A stretch of DNA of 55,052 nt. It comes from an uncultured Azospirillum sp. GTDB taxonomy: Bacteria; Pseudomonadota; Alphaproteobacteria; RF32; CAG-239. Where the stretch lies: the NCBI GenBank assembly GCA_947301965.1, contig CAMYUM010000010.1, positions 1-55,052 on the forward strand. Direction: 5' to 3'. A program made the position numbers and the translations under genes. This document shows, in pieces, positions 20,153-30,300 of this stretch (within the stretch, counting starts at the first letter, position 1; each line of letters starts with the position of its first letter). The notes beneath the pieces are model-generated. The model saw only the letters and a list, made by a program, of their open reading frames with translations. It did no database searches and had not been told where the DNA came from.

Positions 20153-20185
20153 AAATCCCTTACCCTAACCCGGTAAGGGATTTTT
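20153..20185 (+). terminator. terminator of the YihY-type gene
   Basis: Twelve-base-pair stem AAATCCCTTACC/GGTAAGGGATTT followed by T residues, 16 bases after the stop. Confidence 0.88.
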
Positions 20186-20224
20186 CTATTGCAAAATACC
20201 GTAGGTTGTTATAGCTTGAAAACA

Positions 20225-20460
20225 GATATGTTTACACATATTCAGAACCTGTAAACGGTTCGGAGCCTTCACAAGCTCATTACCATATTCGGCGCTCGGA
20301 ATAACGTCGTCAAACAATCGTTTTGATTGTTGAATATTCCCAGACTGCGGTCTGGGAGCTTTCAGCGTATGTCCAATAACTTTTGTTTAAAGGCTGAAAG
20401 ATCATTTGATATGGTATGATTTGTGAACTCCCAGACCACTTTTCAGGTGGTCTTTTTTTA
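20225..20460 (+). ncRNA. structured leader or small RNA ending in an intrinsic terminator, upstream of an XRE gene
   Basis: No protein gene fits here, but the region is full of hairpins: GAACC/GGTTC (near 20246-20262), AACAATC/GATTGTT (near 20313-20331), CCCAGAC/GTCTGGG (20339-20345 with 20350-20356), CTTTCAGC/GCTGAAAG (20360-20367 with 20393-20400), and a terminator AGACCAC/GTGGTCT with seven T residues (20433-20460). GGTCTGGGAG (20349-20358) is also perfectly complementary to CTCCCAGACC (20428-20437). That alternative helix would invade the 5' arm of the terminator. This is either an attenuator-type leader or an independent small RNA. It does not match tmRNA, SRP RNA or RNase P RNA motifs that I know. 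A possible -35 TTGCAA lies near 20189. Confidence 0.5.
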
Positions 20461-20484
20461 TTGAACAACAAAGGAAACTGCACA

Positions 20485-20790
20485 ATGACCATATCAATCA
20501 CTCAAAGACAGCGAGGAAGACACCCTGACGGCACACCGAACAAAATTGATGTTTTTGTAGGCAACCGTATCAAACAAAAACGTCGTGAGCTCAATCTCTC
20601 ACAACAACAACTTGCTCAAAAACTGCATATCTCATTCCAACAACTGCAAAAATATGAGAGCGGACAAAACCGCATTTCTGCTAGCCGCCTTTGGGATATA
20701 TCGCAAACCCTCGACGAGCCGATCAGCTATTTTTTTGAAAACATCGATGAAAAACTGGCCCGACAAAGTCCACGCCTTTTACAGGAATAA
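20485..20790 (+). CDS. XRE-family DNA-binding regulator
   Basis: A 101-aa protein with a Cro/C1-type helix-turn-helix (GNRIKQKRRELNLSQQQLAQKLHISFQQLQKYESGQNRISASRLWDIS region, about residues 28-78). The order resembles small alphaproteobacterial XRE regulators in which IDVFVGNRI precedes the helix-turn-helix and a PISYFFE segment follows. ATG 20485 has the ribosome site AAAGGA; longer readings start inside the terminator and are rejected. The gene follows the structured leader, so its expression may be attenuated. Target genes are unknown. Confidence 0.85.
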   Translation: MTISITQRQRGRHPDGTPNKIDVFVGNRIKQKRRELNLSQQQLAQKLHISFQQLQKYESGQNRISASRLWDISQTLDEPISYFFENIDEKLARQSPRLLQE

Positions 20791-20795
20791 TTTTT

Positions 20796-22259
20796 TTAAT
20801 TACCACCGTACTTTTTCAAAAGTTTTTTAGCCTCTTCAATATCGTTCATCGGAATAACTTTATCTCCGATTTTTTGCCCTGTCTCATGCCCCTTTCCGGC
20901 CAAAACCAGCATATCTCCTTTTTCCAAATGAGAAATTGCATATTCAATAGCCTCAATACGATCACCTATTTCAACCGCATCCGGACATTTAGCAATAATT
21001 TCGCTTCTGATTTGCGCCGCCTGCTCCGTACGTGGGTTATCATCCGTAACCACAATTTTATCTGCCAGTTTTTCAGCAATTTCACCCATAATCGGGCGTT
21101 TGAGTTTATCCCGATCACCACCGCAACCGAAAACCACCCAAAGATTATTAGCGGTATGCACTCTCATTGTCTTAAGCACGTTTTCCAAAGCATCAGGCGT
21201 ATGAGCATAATCAACATATACAGCCGCTCCGTTAGGCAACACCCCAACTCTGTCCAAACGACCGCATGCTCCTTTGATATGCGGCAGATATCCAATTATT
21301 TTCTCATTCATACCGCCATTCAATGCAATAACCATTCCGACTGCACACAACACATTCATCGCCTGAAATTCACCAATAAGCGGTAACTCTACCGTATATC
21401 GTTGACCTAAAATTTCCACCACCAGCTTTTGCCCGTCGGCATGCGGAATATGTTCAATCAGTCTTAAATCTTTTCCGTTTCTGCCATATGCCAAAACTTT
21501 AATTCCGCGTTTATCACAAATCTCCTTAAGTTCCTCGAACTCTTTAATATCAGCATTCAAAACCGCTGTCCCTCCGGCTTCTGCCACACGAGAAAACAGT
21601 TGCTTTTTAGCTTCCAAATAGTTTTCCATGGTCAGGTGATAGTCCAGATGATCTTGTGTAAAATTAGTAAACCCGACAACCTTAATCGGCAAATTATCCA
21701 TACGATATTGCTCAATCCCGACTGATGAAGCTTCCATCGACACATAATCCACTCCCGCCTTGGCAAGATTTGTCAGGATTTTATGCAAAGTAATACTGTC
21801 CGGAGTAGTCAGGGTTTCTATATTTTCAAACCCGTCCGCCACAACACCGACCGTGCCGATGCTGGCTGCTGCATGGCCTAAATTCTTCATCATCTGACGA
21901 GTAAAATCCGCAATTGATGTTTTGCCGTTGGTGCCGGTAATAGCCGACATCAGCTGCGGAACATGAGGATAAAAATTAGCTGCAATTTGTGCAATATTTT
22001 TACGCATATCACCTTGCAAACGGATAAACTCCGCCTCATCTTCAGCACCCTCATATTCCCCGTCATATGCCACAACCTTGGCTCCCTTGGCCAAAGCACT
22101 CGGAATGTATTTTTTTCCGTCTTGGTTTTTACCGCTCAAAGCAATAAACATTCCTCCTTTGACCACATTACGTGAATCAAGCTCCACCGAAGACACTTCC
22201 AAATCATGGTTGTAATCATCAACGGTTTCTACACCGTGCAAAATTTTGCTAAGTAACAT
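20796..22259 (-). CDS. murE: UDP-MurNAc-tripeptide synthetase MurE
   Basis: Cytoplasmic ligase that adds the third amino acid to the peptidoglycan stem peptide. The 487-aa protein has the ATP site GTNGKTS, the carbamylated-lysine region (GVDYVSMEASS) and DNPRTE. The DNPR motif marks specificity for meso-diaminopimelate, as in Gram-negative bacteria. It lies outside any division/cell-wall cluster: its neighbours are an XRE regulator and a hemolysin III gene. GAGAGG precedes the ATG. Confidence 0.97.
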   Translation of the reverse strand: MLLSKILHGVETVDDYNHDLEVSSVELDSRNVVKGGMFIALSGKNQDGKKYIPSALAKGAKVVAYDGEYEGAEDEAEFIRLQGDMRKNIAQIAANFYPHVPQLMSAITGTNGKTSIADFTRQMMKNLGHAAASIGTVGVVADGFENIETLTTPDSITLHKILTNLAKAGVDYVSMEASSVGIEQYRMDNLPIKVVGFTNFTQDHLDYHLTMENYLEAKKQLFSRVAEAGGTAVLNADIKEFEELKEICDKRGIKVLAYGRNGKDLRLIEHIPHADGQKLVVEILGQRYTVELPLIGEFQAMNVLCAVGMVIALNGGMNEKIIGYLPHIKGACGRLDRVGVLPNGAAVYVDYAHTPDALENVLKTMRVHTANNLWVVFGCGGDRDKLKRPIMGEIAEKLADKIVVTDDNPRTEQAAQIRSEIIAKCPDAVEIGDRIEAIEYAISHLEKGDMLVLAGKGHETGQKIGDKVIPMNDIEEAKKLLKKYGGN

Positions 22260-22417
22260 CTTAACCTCTCAAACAATCATTTATGCATGATTATATACTG
22301 CAATTTTTACTTTTCCATTAACTTTAACAGTTTCTCGACAGAAACTATTGCACCCCAAAGTGCCTACTTTACACTTATAGCCGCCATGTGCTAAAGTTTT
22401 TTGGTTCGGAGATAAAA

Positions 22418-23059
22418 ATGCAAAAGACTTATACCACAAAAGAAGAAATTTGGAGCAGCACCGTCCACGGATTCGGGATTCTTTTTGGAATTGCGGCGCT
22501 CACCGTCCTGACCGCCATGGCATCAAGCTATGGCAACGCTTGGAGCATCGTTTCATCGGCAATTTTCGGCGCCTCAATGATTATGCTTTATTCTGCCTCC
22601 ACACTATACCACGCCATCACCAATGAATACGCCAAAAAAGTTCTCAAAAAATTTGATCATATATCAATTTACTATTTAATCGCCGGCACTTATACTCCGT
22701 TCTTGCTCGTCAATCTTCGCGGTCCGGTCGGGTGGACAATCTTCGGCATCATATGGGGATTAGCACTAATCGGCACTATTCTCAAACTTGCCACTCCGAC
22801 TAACGGCACCAAATTTTGGTCAATAGGCTTATATTTGCTTATGGGTTGGATGATTGTGTTTGCCTCCAAAACATTACTTTCCAACATCAACACTTCGGGT
22901 CTTGTTTTTTTAATCCTCGGAGGATTGTTTTATACCCTTGGTATCAGTTTTTATGTTTGGAAAAGCAAAAAATACACTCATGCAATCTGGCACTTTTTTG
23001 TTCTATGCGGAACCATCATGCATTTCTTTGCTATTTTATTCGGTTGCATTTTGCTCTAG
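22418..23059 (+). CDS. hemolysin III family (PAQR-type) membrane protein
   Basis: A 213-aa protein with seven predicted membrane segments. It has the family signatures VHGFGILFGI, SASTLYHA, FDHISIYYLIAGTYTPFLL and HAIWHFFVLCG; the His and Asp residues are those likely to bind zinc in this superfamily. Haemolytic activity is not implied. ATG 22418 is chosen because CGGAG precedes it; an earlier GTG at 22388 lacks a site. Its stop overlaps that of the converging lipoprotein gene. Confidence 0.9.
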   Translation: MQKTYTTKEEIWSSTVHGFGILFGIAALTVLTAMASSYGNAWSIVSSAIFGASMIMLYSASTLYHAITNEYAKKVLKKFDHISIYYLIAGTYTPFLLVNLRGPVGWTIFGIIWGLALIGTILKLATPTNGTKFWSIGLYLLMGWMIVFASKTLLSNINTSGLVFLILGGLFYTLGISFYVWKSKKYTHAIWHFFVLCGTIMHFFAILFGCILL

Positions 23060-23433
23060 TTATTCGGCAAAATATCGACTACACAGTTATCACCGTTAAA
23101 ATTATACGATGAAACCACGCCATTGTTGATAATGAAAGACACCTGACAATAATATATCGGATTTTCATCGGAATTTGTCCCAACGTTTTCAGCATCAATT
23201 GCCGAATATACCACCTGATTTTGATAGGGATCCTGTTCTCCGCCGTTTGACTGTAACATATATGTATAAATTTGGGTATCGGCATCAACTTCTGATTGAG
23301 TATTAGGTATTCCCCATTCCTCTACTAATGTTGTCGGCGAGTTTCCAACCCAGTTGTTCAAATTTGATGCAAAATCCGCATTGCCGTTATAGGCACAAGC
23401 ACTTAACAGAACTAATGGTAACCATATCCGCAT
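23056..23433 (-). CDS. small lipoprotein of unknown function
   Basis: A 125-aa protein with a short signal peptide and lipobox LLSAC (Cys13), so it is probably a lipoprotein. The mature part (NNWVGNSPTTLVEEWGIPN..., YYCQVSFIINNGVVSSYNFNGDNC) resembles small SmpA/OmlA-like lipoproteins, with a W-G-P segment and two cysteines near the end, but I cannot assign a family firmly. The stop codon sits in CTAG shared with the hemolysin III stop. Confidence 0.72.
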   Translation of the reverse strand: MRIWLPLVLLSACAYNGNADFASNLNNWVGNSPTTLVEEWGIPNTQSEVDADTQIYTYMLQSNGGEQDPYQNQVVYSAIDAENVGTNSDENPIYYCQVSFIINNGVVSSYNFNGDNCVVDILPNN

Positions 23434-23486
23434 TTCTTATCTCCCTGATTTCAATTAATGCAGATATATAAAAAGACACTCGTTTT

Positions 23487-24758
23487 TCAACCCCTGTTTA
23501 AAAATTTTTGCAATTTTTCATTATCATCTTCTTTTATACGCAGTTGCATATGTATTCTGTCATTTTTTAATTTGCTTTCCAATACCTCGGCATTTTTGTG
23601 CAACCACGCCATCAATTTTCCGTCCGCCGCATCAACATCAATTTCAATCATTTGATATTCTTCGCGCAAAATTTCATCAATTCTTTGCAATAACTCATCA
23701 CACCCGTTGCCGTTTAATGCCGACAGCACAATCGTTTGACGACCGCTTTGCATTTTTTTGATTTGGTTTTTATCCAACAAATCAATTTTGTTATACACCT
23801 CGATATAATTTTTTTGATGCTCTATCTGCTCAAGTCCCAGATGATGAAGAACATCTATAACATCCTGTCGTTGCTTTTTACTATCGGCATTGGCGGCATC
23901 AAGCACCTGAACAACAATATCCGCTTCCAAAACTTCTTCCAACGTAGCACGAAAAGCCATAATCAGTTCATGTGGCAAGTCAGATATAAAACCGACCGTA
24001 TCCGACAAAATAACTTCCCGTCCCGACGGCAAACGAAGTTTTCGCATTGTCGTATCCAATGTTGCAAACAACAAATCTTTTGCAAAAACATTTGCTTTGG
24101 TAAGACAATTAAACAACGTAGATTTTCCGGTATTTGTATATCCGACTAATGCCACAATCGGATACGGAACTTTTTGTCTTGCTCTGCGTTGCAGTCCGCG
24201 TGTCTGCTTAATTTTTTCAAGCGCTTTTTTAATTTTAACAATTTTATCATCAATAATTCTTCGATCCAACTCAATCTGAGTCTCGCCCGGACCACCCAAA
24301 AAACCGGCTCCGCCTCTTTGGCGTTCCAAGTGCGTCCAACTTCTGACCAATCGGCTCCGTTGATATGTCAGATGAGCCAATTCCACTTGCAAAGAACCTT
24401 CTTTGGTCTGCGCTCTTTCCCCGAATATTTCAAGAATAAGCGCTGTTCTATCAATAATTTTTATATTGAGTTCTTTTTCCAAATTACGCTGCTGTATCGG
24501 GCTTAAATCAGCATCAACAATCATAAGTTCAATTGCCCGCTCTCTGACAATTGAACTTATTTTTTCAATATTCCCTTTACCAAAAAAAGTTCCCGCCCTA
24601 ATCTCTCGCAACCTGATAATATCTGACCATGCCACATCCAAACTTATTGCCGCGGCGAGATTAACCGTTTCGGACAGACGGGCATTAACATCCAAACTTA
24701 TATTATTTATAAACGGATATATTACAGCAGCACGAGTTATATTTTTTGCTGACGACAA
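23487..24758 (-). CDS. hflX: ribosome-associated GTPase HflX
   Basis: A 423-aa GTPase that splits or rescues ribosomes under stress. The HflX-specific N-terminal domain (VDADLSPIQQRNLEKELNIKIIDRT, RSWTHLERQRGG and GFLGGPGETQIE) is followed by the G domain. G1 is GYTNTGKST, G3 is DTVGFISDLPHELI, and the NKxD equivalent is YNKIDLL. The only plausible start is TTG 24758, two bases after the hfq stop, so translation is probably coupled to hfq. It is the last gene of the operon. Confidence 0.95.
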   Translation of the reverse strand: MSSAKNITRAAVIYPFINNISLDVNARLSETVNLAAAISLDVAWSDIIRLREIRAGTFFGKGNIEKISSIVRERAIELMIVDADLSPIQQRNLEKELNIKIIDRTALILEIFGERAQTKEGSLQVELAHLTYQRSRLVRSWTHLERQRGGAGFLGGPGETQIELDRRIIDDKIVKIKKALEKIKQTRGLQRRARQKVPYPIVALVGYTNTGKSTLFNCLTKANVFAKDLLFATLDTTMRKLRLPSGREVILSDTVGFISDLPHELIMAFRATLEEVLEADIVVQVLDAANADSKKQRQDVIDVLHHLGLEQIEHQKNYIEVYNKIDLLDKNQIKKMQSGRQTIVLSALNGNGCDELLQRIDEILREEYQMIEIDVDAADGKLMAWLHKNAEVLESKLKNDRIHMQLRIKEDDNEKLQKFLNRG

Positions 24759-24760
24759 AA

Positions 24761-24985
24761 TTATTCTTCGCCCGCAATATCAATTGCCGCACTTGGCATA
24801 ATTGTCGATACGGCGTGTTTATATACCAATTGAGTATGACCATCGCGACGCAACAAAATAGCCTGATCATCAAACCATGTAATTACACCTTGTAATTTTA
24901 CGCCGTTAATCAAAAACACCGTAACCGCAATTTCGTTTTTGCGGATATCGCCTAAAAAATCTTCTTGAACTTTAGTTGTAGGCAT
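24761..24985 (-). CDS. hfq: RNA chaperone Hfq
   Basis: A 74-aa Sm-like protein that forms a hexamer and pairs small RNAs with mRNAs. Sm1 ([20 protein letters not shown]) and Sm2 ([12 protein letters not shown]) are intact, with the YKH poly-U-site residues. AAGGA lies before the ATG. The usual Gln8 and Phe/Asp residues are present in KVQEDFL. Genomic position between trkA and hflX is typical of Alphaproteobacteria. Confidence 0.97.
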   Translation of the reverse strand: MPTTKVQEDFLGDIRKNEIAVTVFLINGVKLQGVITWFDDQAILLRRDGHTQLVYKHAVSTIMPSAAIDIAGEE

Positions 24986-25060
24986 CTTTTTTTGTCCTTA
25001 TTTATTATCGTTATAATTTAAATATCATTTTTTCACTAATAGTAAAGAAGTGTTTTGTTT

Positions 25061-26419
25061 TTATGCAAAAATTTTCTCAGCTTTGCGAATTGCCGACGGC
25101 GCACAGAAGAATATTAGTTTGTCATCAGCCTCAATTTTTAATTCATCAAGTTCAAACAAAATCTCACCTTTTCTGACCAATGCACAAATCTTACTTTCCG
25201 ACGGTAGTGTCAAATGTGACAACCCCGTGCCGATTAAAGTAGAATCTTCCTGAATTACTATCTCCCAAATCTCGCCTAAAGTCGCCCCCAAAGAATACGC
25301 ATGAGATATATTAACCTTGCGCAGTTCCTTAAGAATTGATGAAATTGTCAGTGCCGTTCTATCTACCAAAATATTTTCACCGATATTAATAATTTGCGTA
25401 TTGGCTGTGCGTTCCGTTACTAAAGCAATCGTATTTTCAACACCGTTTTTACGTGCTACCATAGCCGCAACTAAATTATCTTTATCTTCAAAACCCAGAG
25501 CTACTACCGCATCTGCATTTTCAATGCCGACATCATTCAAAATACTTTCACTCATGATAGAGCCGCTGAACACTGCGGTTTTGTTCAATTTTTCTGCCAG
25601 TTCTTCAGCTGTCTTGGCATCATCGTCAATAATTTTGCAACTGATAATATTATCATCGGCTTCTAATTTTTCCGCTAAATATAATGCTGTTTGGTTGCCG
25701 CCGACAATAAGTACACGCTCATTGGCTTTATGTTCAAGCCCGAAAGCCGTAACTAACTCTTCAACTTTTCCGCTTTCAACCAAAACATTCACCTCATCGC
25801 CGCCGTGCAACATATCTTCACCTTTAGGCAAAATCACTTTGCCACTACGAGCAATGCTGACAATCATAATCCTCAATCCCTGCGCGTTGCTTTCCAAATC
25901 ACGCAAAGGAACATTAACCAACGGACATTTTTTAGTAATACGAAAAGATAAAAGTTGCATTTTACGATCTGCCAACGGATATACCGCTGACATTCCGGGA
26001 ACCTTAATTATATTCATCAAAGCTTTGGCAATTTCATATTCGGGAGAAACCACCAAATCAATCGGCAAACTTTCATCATTAAACAAACCGCCCCAAGCTG
26101 CCTTAAAATACACTCTTGAGTTAATGCACGCCACCCTTCTCGGAATATTAAACAATGTATGTGCCGCCTGGCATGCCACCATATTAACTTCATCACTATT
26201 GCTGGCGGCAATCAACAAATCAGCATTACCGGCCTCGGCTTTTTTTAATAAATCAGGATGTGACACTCGCCCCAAAATAGGCAATACATCCCATTCCTCA
26301 CCAATGGCATTAAGAGCTTGTTCATCATCATCAATCACAACGATGTCATTATTTCCATGGCTTAAGTACCCCACAATACTGCGGCTTATACTGTTTGCGC
26401 CTCCGACAATTATTCGCAT
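25061..26419 (-). CDS. trkA: TrkA-type potassium uptake regulator
   Basis: A 452-aa peripheral protein that gates the TrkH/TrkG potassium channel. It has two RCK repeats, each an N-domain (starts MRIIVGGANSIS and ERVLIVGGNQTA) and a C-domain. In both nucleotide-binding loops the classic GxGxxG is degenerate (GGANSIS and GGNQTA), which may alter NAD/ATP binding. Start ATG 26419 is chosen: GGAG lies about ten bases upstream, while ATG 26428 has it too close. It overlaps dusB by 10 bases. TrkH is not in the window. Confidence 0.93.
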   Translation of the reverse strand: MRIIVGGANSISRSIVGYLSHGNNDIVVIDDDEQALNAIGEEWDVLPILGRVSHPDLLKKAEAGNADLLIAASNSDEVNMVACQAAHTLFNIPRRVACINSRVYFKAAWGGLFNDESLPIDLVVSPEYEIAKALMNIIKVPGMSAVYPLADRKMQLLSFRITKKCPLVNVPLRDLESNAQGLRIMIVSIARSGKVILPKGEDMLHGGDEVNVLVESGKVEELVTAFGLEHKANERVLIVGGNQTALYLAEKLEADDNIISCKIIDDDAKTAEELAEKLNKTAVFSGSIMSESILNDVGIENADAVVALGFEDKDNLVAAMVARKNGVENTIALVTERTANTQIINIGENILVDRTALTISSILKELRKVNISHAYSLGATLGEIWEIVIQEDSTLIGTGLSHLTLPSESKICALVRKGEILFELDELKIEADDKLIFFCAPSAIRKAEKIFA

Positions 26420-27381
26420 CTGCCACATTCTCCTGCAAAAAAACTATCTATAACTTTATAAGCACTTTCAAAATCTTTGGTTCTCACATATTGCTCTCTG
26501 AATTTTTTAGCGTCATGTAAGCCTTTGCAATACCAACAAACATATTTGCGAGAAAGCGCCAACGCGGTTCTGTCTCCATAATATTCTCTTAATCCTTTAA
26601 TATGAGTTAACAGCACTCTTTCAATTTCTTTCACGCTGGGCTGTTCAGGTTCAACACCGTTTTTAAGATAATTATCTATTTGCGCAATCAACCATGGAGC
26701 TCCTAAAGTTGCCCGCCCAACCATAACTCCGTCAACGCCGGTTTCTTCCATCATTGCTTTTGCCGAACAACCATCAAACACATCGCCATTACCGATTACG
26801 GGAATTTTTACCGCTGACTTAACTTCCGCAATCTTATTCCAATCAGCTTTTCCGGCATAAAAATCACTGCGTGTTCGTCCATGAACCGTAATATATGCCG
26901 CACCGCTGTCTTCGCACATTTTTGCAAAATCAACCGCATTAATATGCTCGTGATCCCAACCGAGACGAAACTTGACACTGACTTTCAACGGCGTTGCCTT
27001 TACCACCGCTTCAATAATTTTTGCAGCCAAATTTATATCTTTACTCAGTGCCGACCCCGAATTATTGCTAACAATTTTTTTGACCGGGCATCCCATATTT
27101 ATATCAATACTGTGCGCACCGAGTTCTTCTGTCAGCTTTGCTGCCTCAACAAACAAATCAGCATCGCCACCGACCAACTGCACCACTACCGGATAAGGTT
27201 CATCACGTACATCGGCAATTCTGCACGTTTTCGGATTTTTTCGCTCCAAAGCATTTATTGCCACCATTTCCGAAACAATATTACCGCCACCGAAAGAATG
27301 CACCAAACGGCGCAACGGCTTGTCTGTTATACCTGCCATCGGAGCCAAAAAAACTTTGCTGTCAAAATCCAAAATTTGCAT
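26410..27381 (-). CDS. dusB: tRNA-dihydrouridine synthase B (NifR3)
   Basis: FMN enzyme that reduces uridines in tRNA. The 323-aa protein has MAPMAGITDKPLRRL, the catalytic cysteine in NMGCPVKKI, and the conserved ITVHGRTR and GVMVGRATLGAPW. In Alphaproteobacteria dusB (nifR3) normally precedes ntrBC and ntrYX before trkA. Here trkA follows directly with overlapping ends. It starts two bases after the stop of the coiled-coil gene. Confidence 0.95.
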   Translation of the reverse strand: MQILDFDSKVFLAPMAGITDKPLRRLVHSFGGGNIVSEMVAINALERKNPKTCRIADVRDEPYPVVVQLVGGDADLFVEAAKLTEELGAHSIDINMGCPVKKIVSNNSGSALSKDINLAAKIIEAVVKATPLKVSVKFRLGWDHEHINAVDFAKMCEDSGAAYITVHGRTRSDFYAGKADWNKIAEVKSAVKIPVIGNGDVFDGCSAKAMMEETGVDGVMVGRATLGAPWLIAQIDNYLKNGVEPEQPSVKEIERVLLTHIKGLREYYGDRTALALSRKYVCWYCKGLHDAKKFREQYVRTKDFESAYKVIDSFFAGECGRCE

Positions 27382-27383
27382 TA

Positions 27384-30300
27384 TTAATTAATTTTATCCA
27401 AAGCACGCGCCATTATATAGTAAACTTTTCCTATATCGGCACCAGAAATAACCGAAAGCAACAAACTTGATTTTTCACAACTGCGGGCTTTGGCAATCAA
27501 TTTTTCAAACTCCGTCATATAAGCCGTAACCACTCTTCTGAAGTCGGAATTTTTCTCATATTCGTCCTTAATTGCCACCACTTGCTTGCGTGAAATATTC
27601 TTCGCTAACGACCTTACAAAAGCTTCTGTATCTCCGTCATAATATTTTGCCCATAACTTTTCCTGAGCCTCGCCATTGAAAACCGCATTTATATCAACTG
27701 CCAGGTTTTCCAGCGTTTCGATGATGCCGGTTGCATTTTTCAAAAAGTTATCGACTTTCACATCTTGATATTTTTTCTCAATATCGGCTAATTCTTTGTT
27801 GGCTTTTTTAGCCTCTCCGTTTAACAACTCAATTTGCTTTTGCAACACGCTGTTAAAAGTACCGGTATTGGCAACAACTTCTCCGCCTTTGACATTAAAC
27901 TCATTAATACTGCTTTGTACGCACAACATAGCATTATTAACTTTATTCACGGTATCATTAGCCGCGGTTGAAAGCGAACTTGACTGTTCCAAAAACATTT
28001 CACCTGAGTTTTTAATATCATTTGCGATTCGTTCGGCATTGGCCGTAATTTCCATAATTGTTGAACGCAATTTATCACCGGAATTTTCAAAATACTTGGC
28101 ACTCATATTTGCCGCATCTTCAAGTTTTAAGCTCAAGTCATTCAATTCTTTACCCAATCCCTGAACTTTCTTATGTGCAAAATCGGCTCTTTCATTCAGC
28201 TTTTCGGAAGCATCCTGTAAAATCTGATTAAAATATTCTACCAATGCCTTTGTATCTTTTGAAATACTAACCATTTTGTTATTTTGTGCGGCAATCAAAT
28301 CATTAACCTCAACTACCCCTGTACTAACTTCTGCCGTAACCGTATTAAAACCGGACAAATATTTTTCATAATCGCTCATTACTTGTCCCATTTTTGCCGT
28401 CGTCATATCTGCTGTATTAACCAAAGCCGTTGAACATTCACCCATTGAAGCATGAACTTTTTCAATGCTGTTAAGCGAGTTTTGTATTGATTGGTTAACT
28501 TCTTCCCCAACCTTACTCAAACGCTCTCCCAGCGTATTCACTTCAAACGACAATTTACCCGCCTTTTCATACAGCCCGTCAATATCACCATTCAAAGCCT
28601 TGCTGATTTCTTTCATTCTGCTTTCAACTTCCGCCGCCAAAGCTTGCATATTTTTATATTGCTGCGCCATTGATGATTCGCCGAGCCTTGTTTGCGTAGA
28701 AACTTTATTGGCTACATCTGCCAAAATATCTTTGTGATGAACAAAGCTCTTTTCCAAAGTTGCGGCTTGCTCTTTCAGTTTGTTTGCTATGTCATCAAAA
28801 CCTTTAAGTTGTACATCTATTTGTTCTGTAAAGCCCTTCATATTCTGCGAAAAACCGTTGTTGGCGTTTTTGAGTTTGTCCGCACTGGCAACAATACCCG
28901 CAGTCGCCGCATCAGCCCCGACTTTAATATCTTTAACCGCGTCCGAAAAACCGCCCAAGCTTAAAGCAAAATCACTTGCAACTTTTGAAACTTTTCCGAA
29001 TATGGCATCAATATTATCCTCAAGTTTTTTGCTTCTGCTCGCAATTGCCTCATCAACCTCTCCCAAACGTTCAATTGAGCGTGATGATACTTCGGCAACA
29101 TTCAAAACCCGTTTGTTGACACTATCTTCCATATCTGCCATTTTTGCAAATACGCGATCTGAACTTTCTTCTATAGATGCCATTTGAGTTTTTAATGATG
29201 CCCCGAGCTTGTCCGTATAATCGGAAATCTTATTAAACACATCTAAAAATTCACCTTGCTGATGCTTGAACAACAAGTTAATATTTTCGGCTTTTTCATC
29301 CAAAGCATGGACCACATCCGAAACATATCCGACCGTATTCTCGGCCACCGAATTAAGTACGGTAGATTGGCTTTCAAACGCCGATAAAATATCATTAAAG
29401 GCAGTAGTCGATTTGGCCGCGGTCTTTTCAACCAACGATGCATGGTCAGACAGCGATTTTGCCACTTGTTCCGATGTTTCGCCGACTTGCGTAACCAAAT
29501 ATCCGAACTTATCATTTTGCTCCGCAAGCATATTTTCAAATCCCGAAGCCTTTTCCAAAGTTTGTTCGGTCATTGACACAAAACGCTCTGACTCTTTTGC
29601 CAAATTGTTGCTGATTTCATTTGTCCGATTAACAACATCTGATGACATCTGAACTGAAGCTTCCAATTGCTCTTTCAGTTTGAGAACGGCATCATTTGCC
29701 TCACCGGCAATAACATCTGCCGCATGCGCCAACTCATCAATTTCACGTTTCAGCTCGGCTTTTGTTTCTTCAATCTTACTGATAGAGTTGTTAATATGAC
29801 GATTTTGCTGTTGTAATGATGTTTCCGCCACCTTGCTTTGTGTAATTGCAAAATTACTGACTTCAGACAACTTATCGGTTTGAGTATTTAAAGCCTCACC
29901 CAACGTACTGAATACTTCCATAACATTGTCTGTTGTTGATTTTACATTTGTAACATTGGTTGCCAATTCAGCAGAAATATTATTAAAGCTGTCATATACA
30001 TCGCTCGACAAACGCTCCATTTTGTCGCGTTCATCTTCGACGATACTTCCGCAAGCTTTGGCCTGATCAACAATATCATTTGCCAAATTCCGCATTTTGT
30101 CCGCATTCTGCTCAAATGTATTTACAACGCTTTGAATATCGCCAATCGCACTACTGCTACTACTGTTCAAGCTACTGACTTGCTCTTTCAGCGACTTTTC
30201 GACACTATTCAATTGCGCCGTAATTTCGTCAGCAACGTTTCTCAATTCATTAACTTGAATTGAAACACTTTCCTCAATAACATTTGCGCGGGCAATAATC

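Noticed and set aside
20225-20460. tmRNA, SRP RNA or RNase P RNA
   Set aside because: None of the diagnostic motifs (tag reading frame with tRNA-like ends, GGAA-tetraloop SRP core, GAGGAAAGUCC of RNase P) is present.
25317-26453. 378-aa open frame on the plus strand
   Set aside because: It is antisense to trkA, whose RCK domains are clear; the plus-strand product is low-complexity Ser/Thr/Leu with no recognisable motif or ribosome site.
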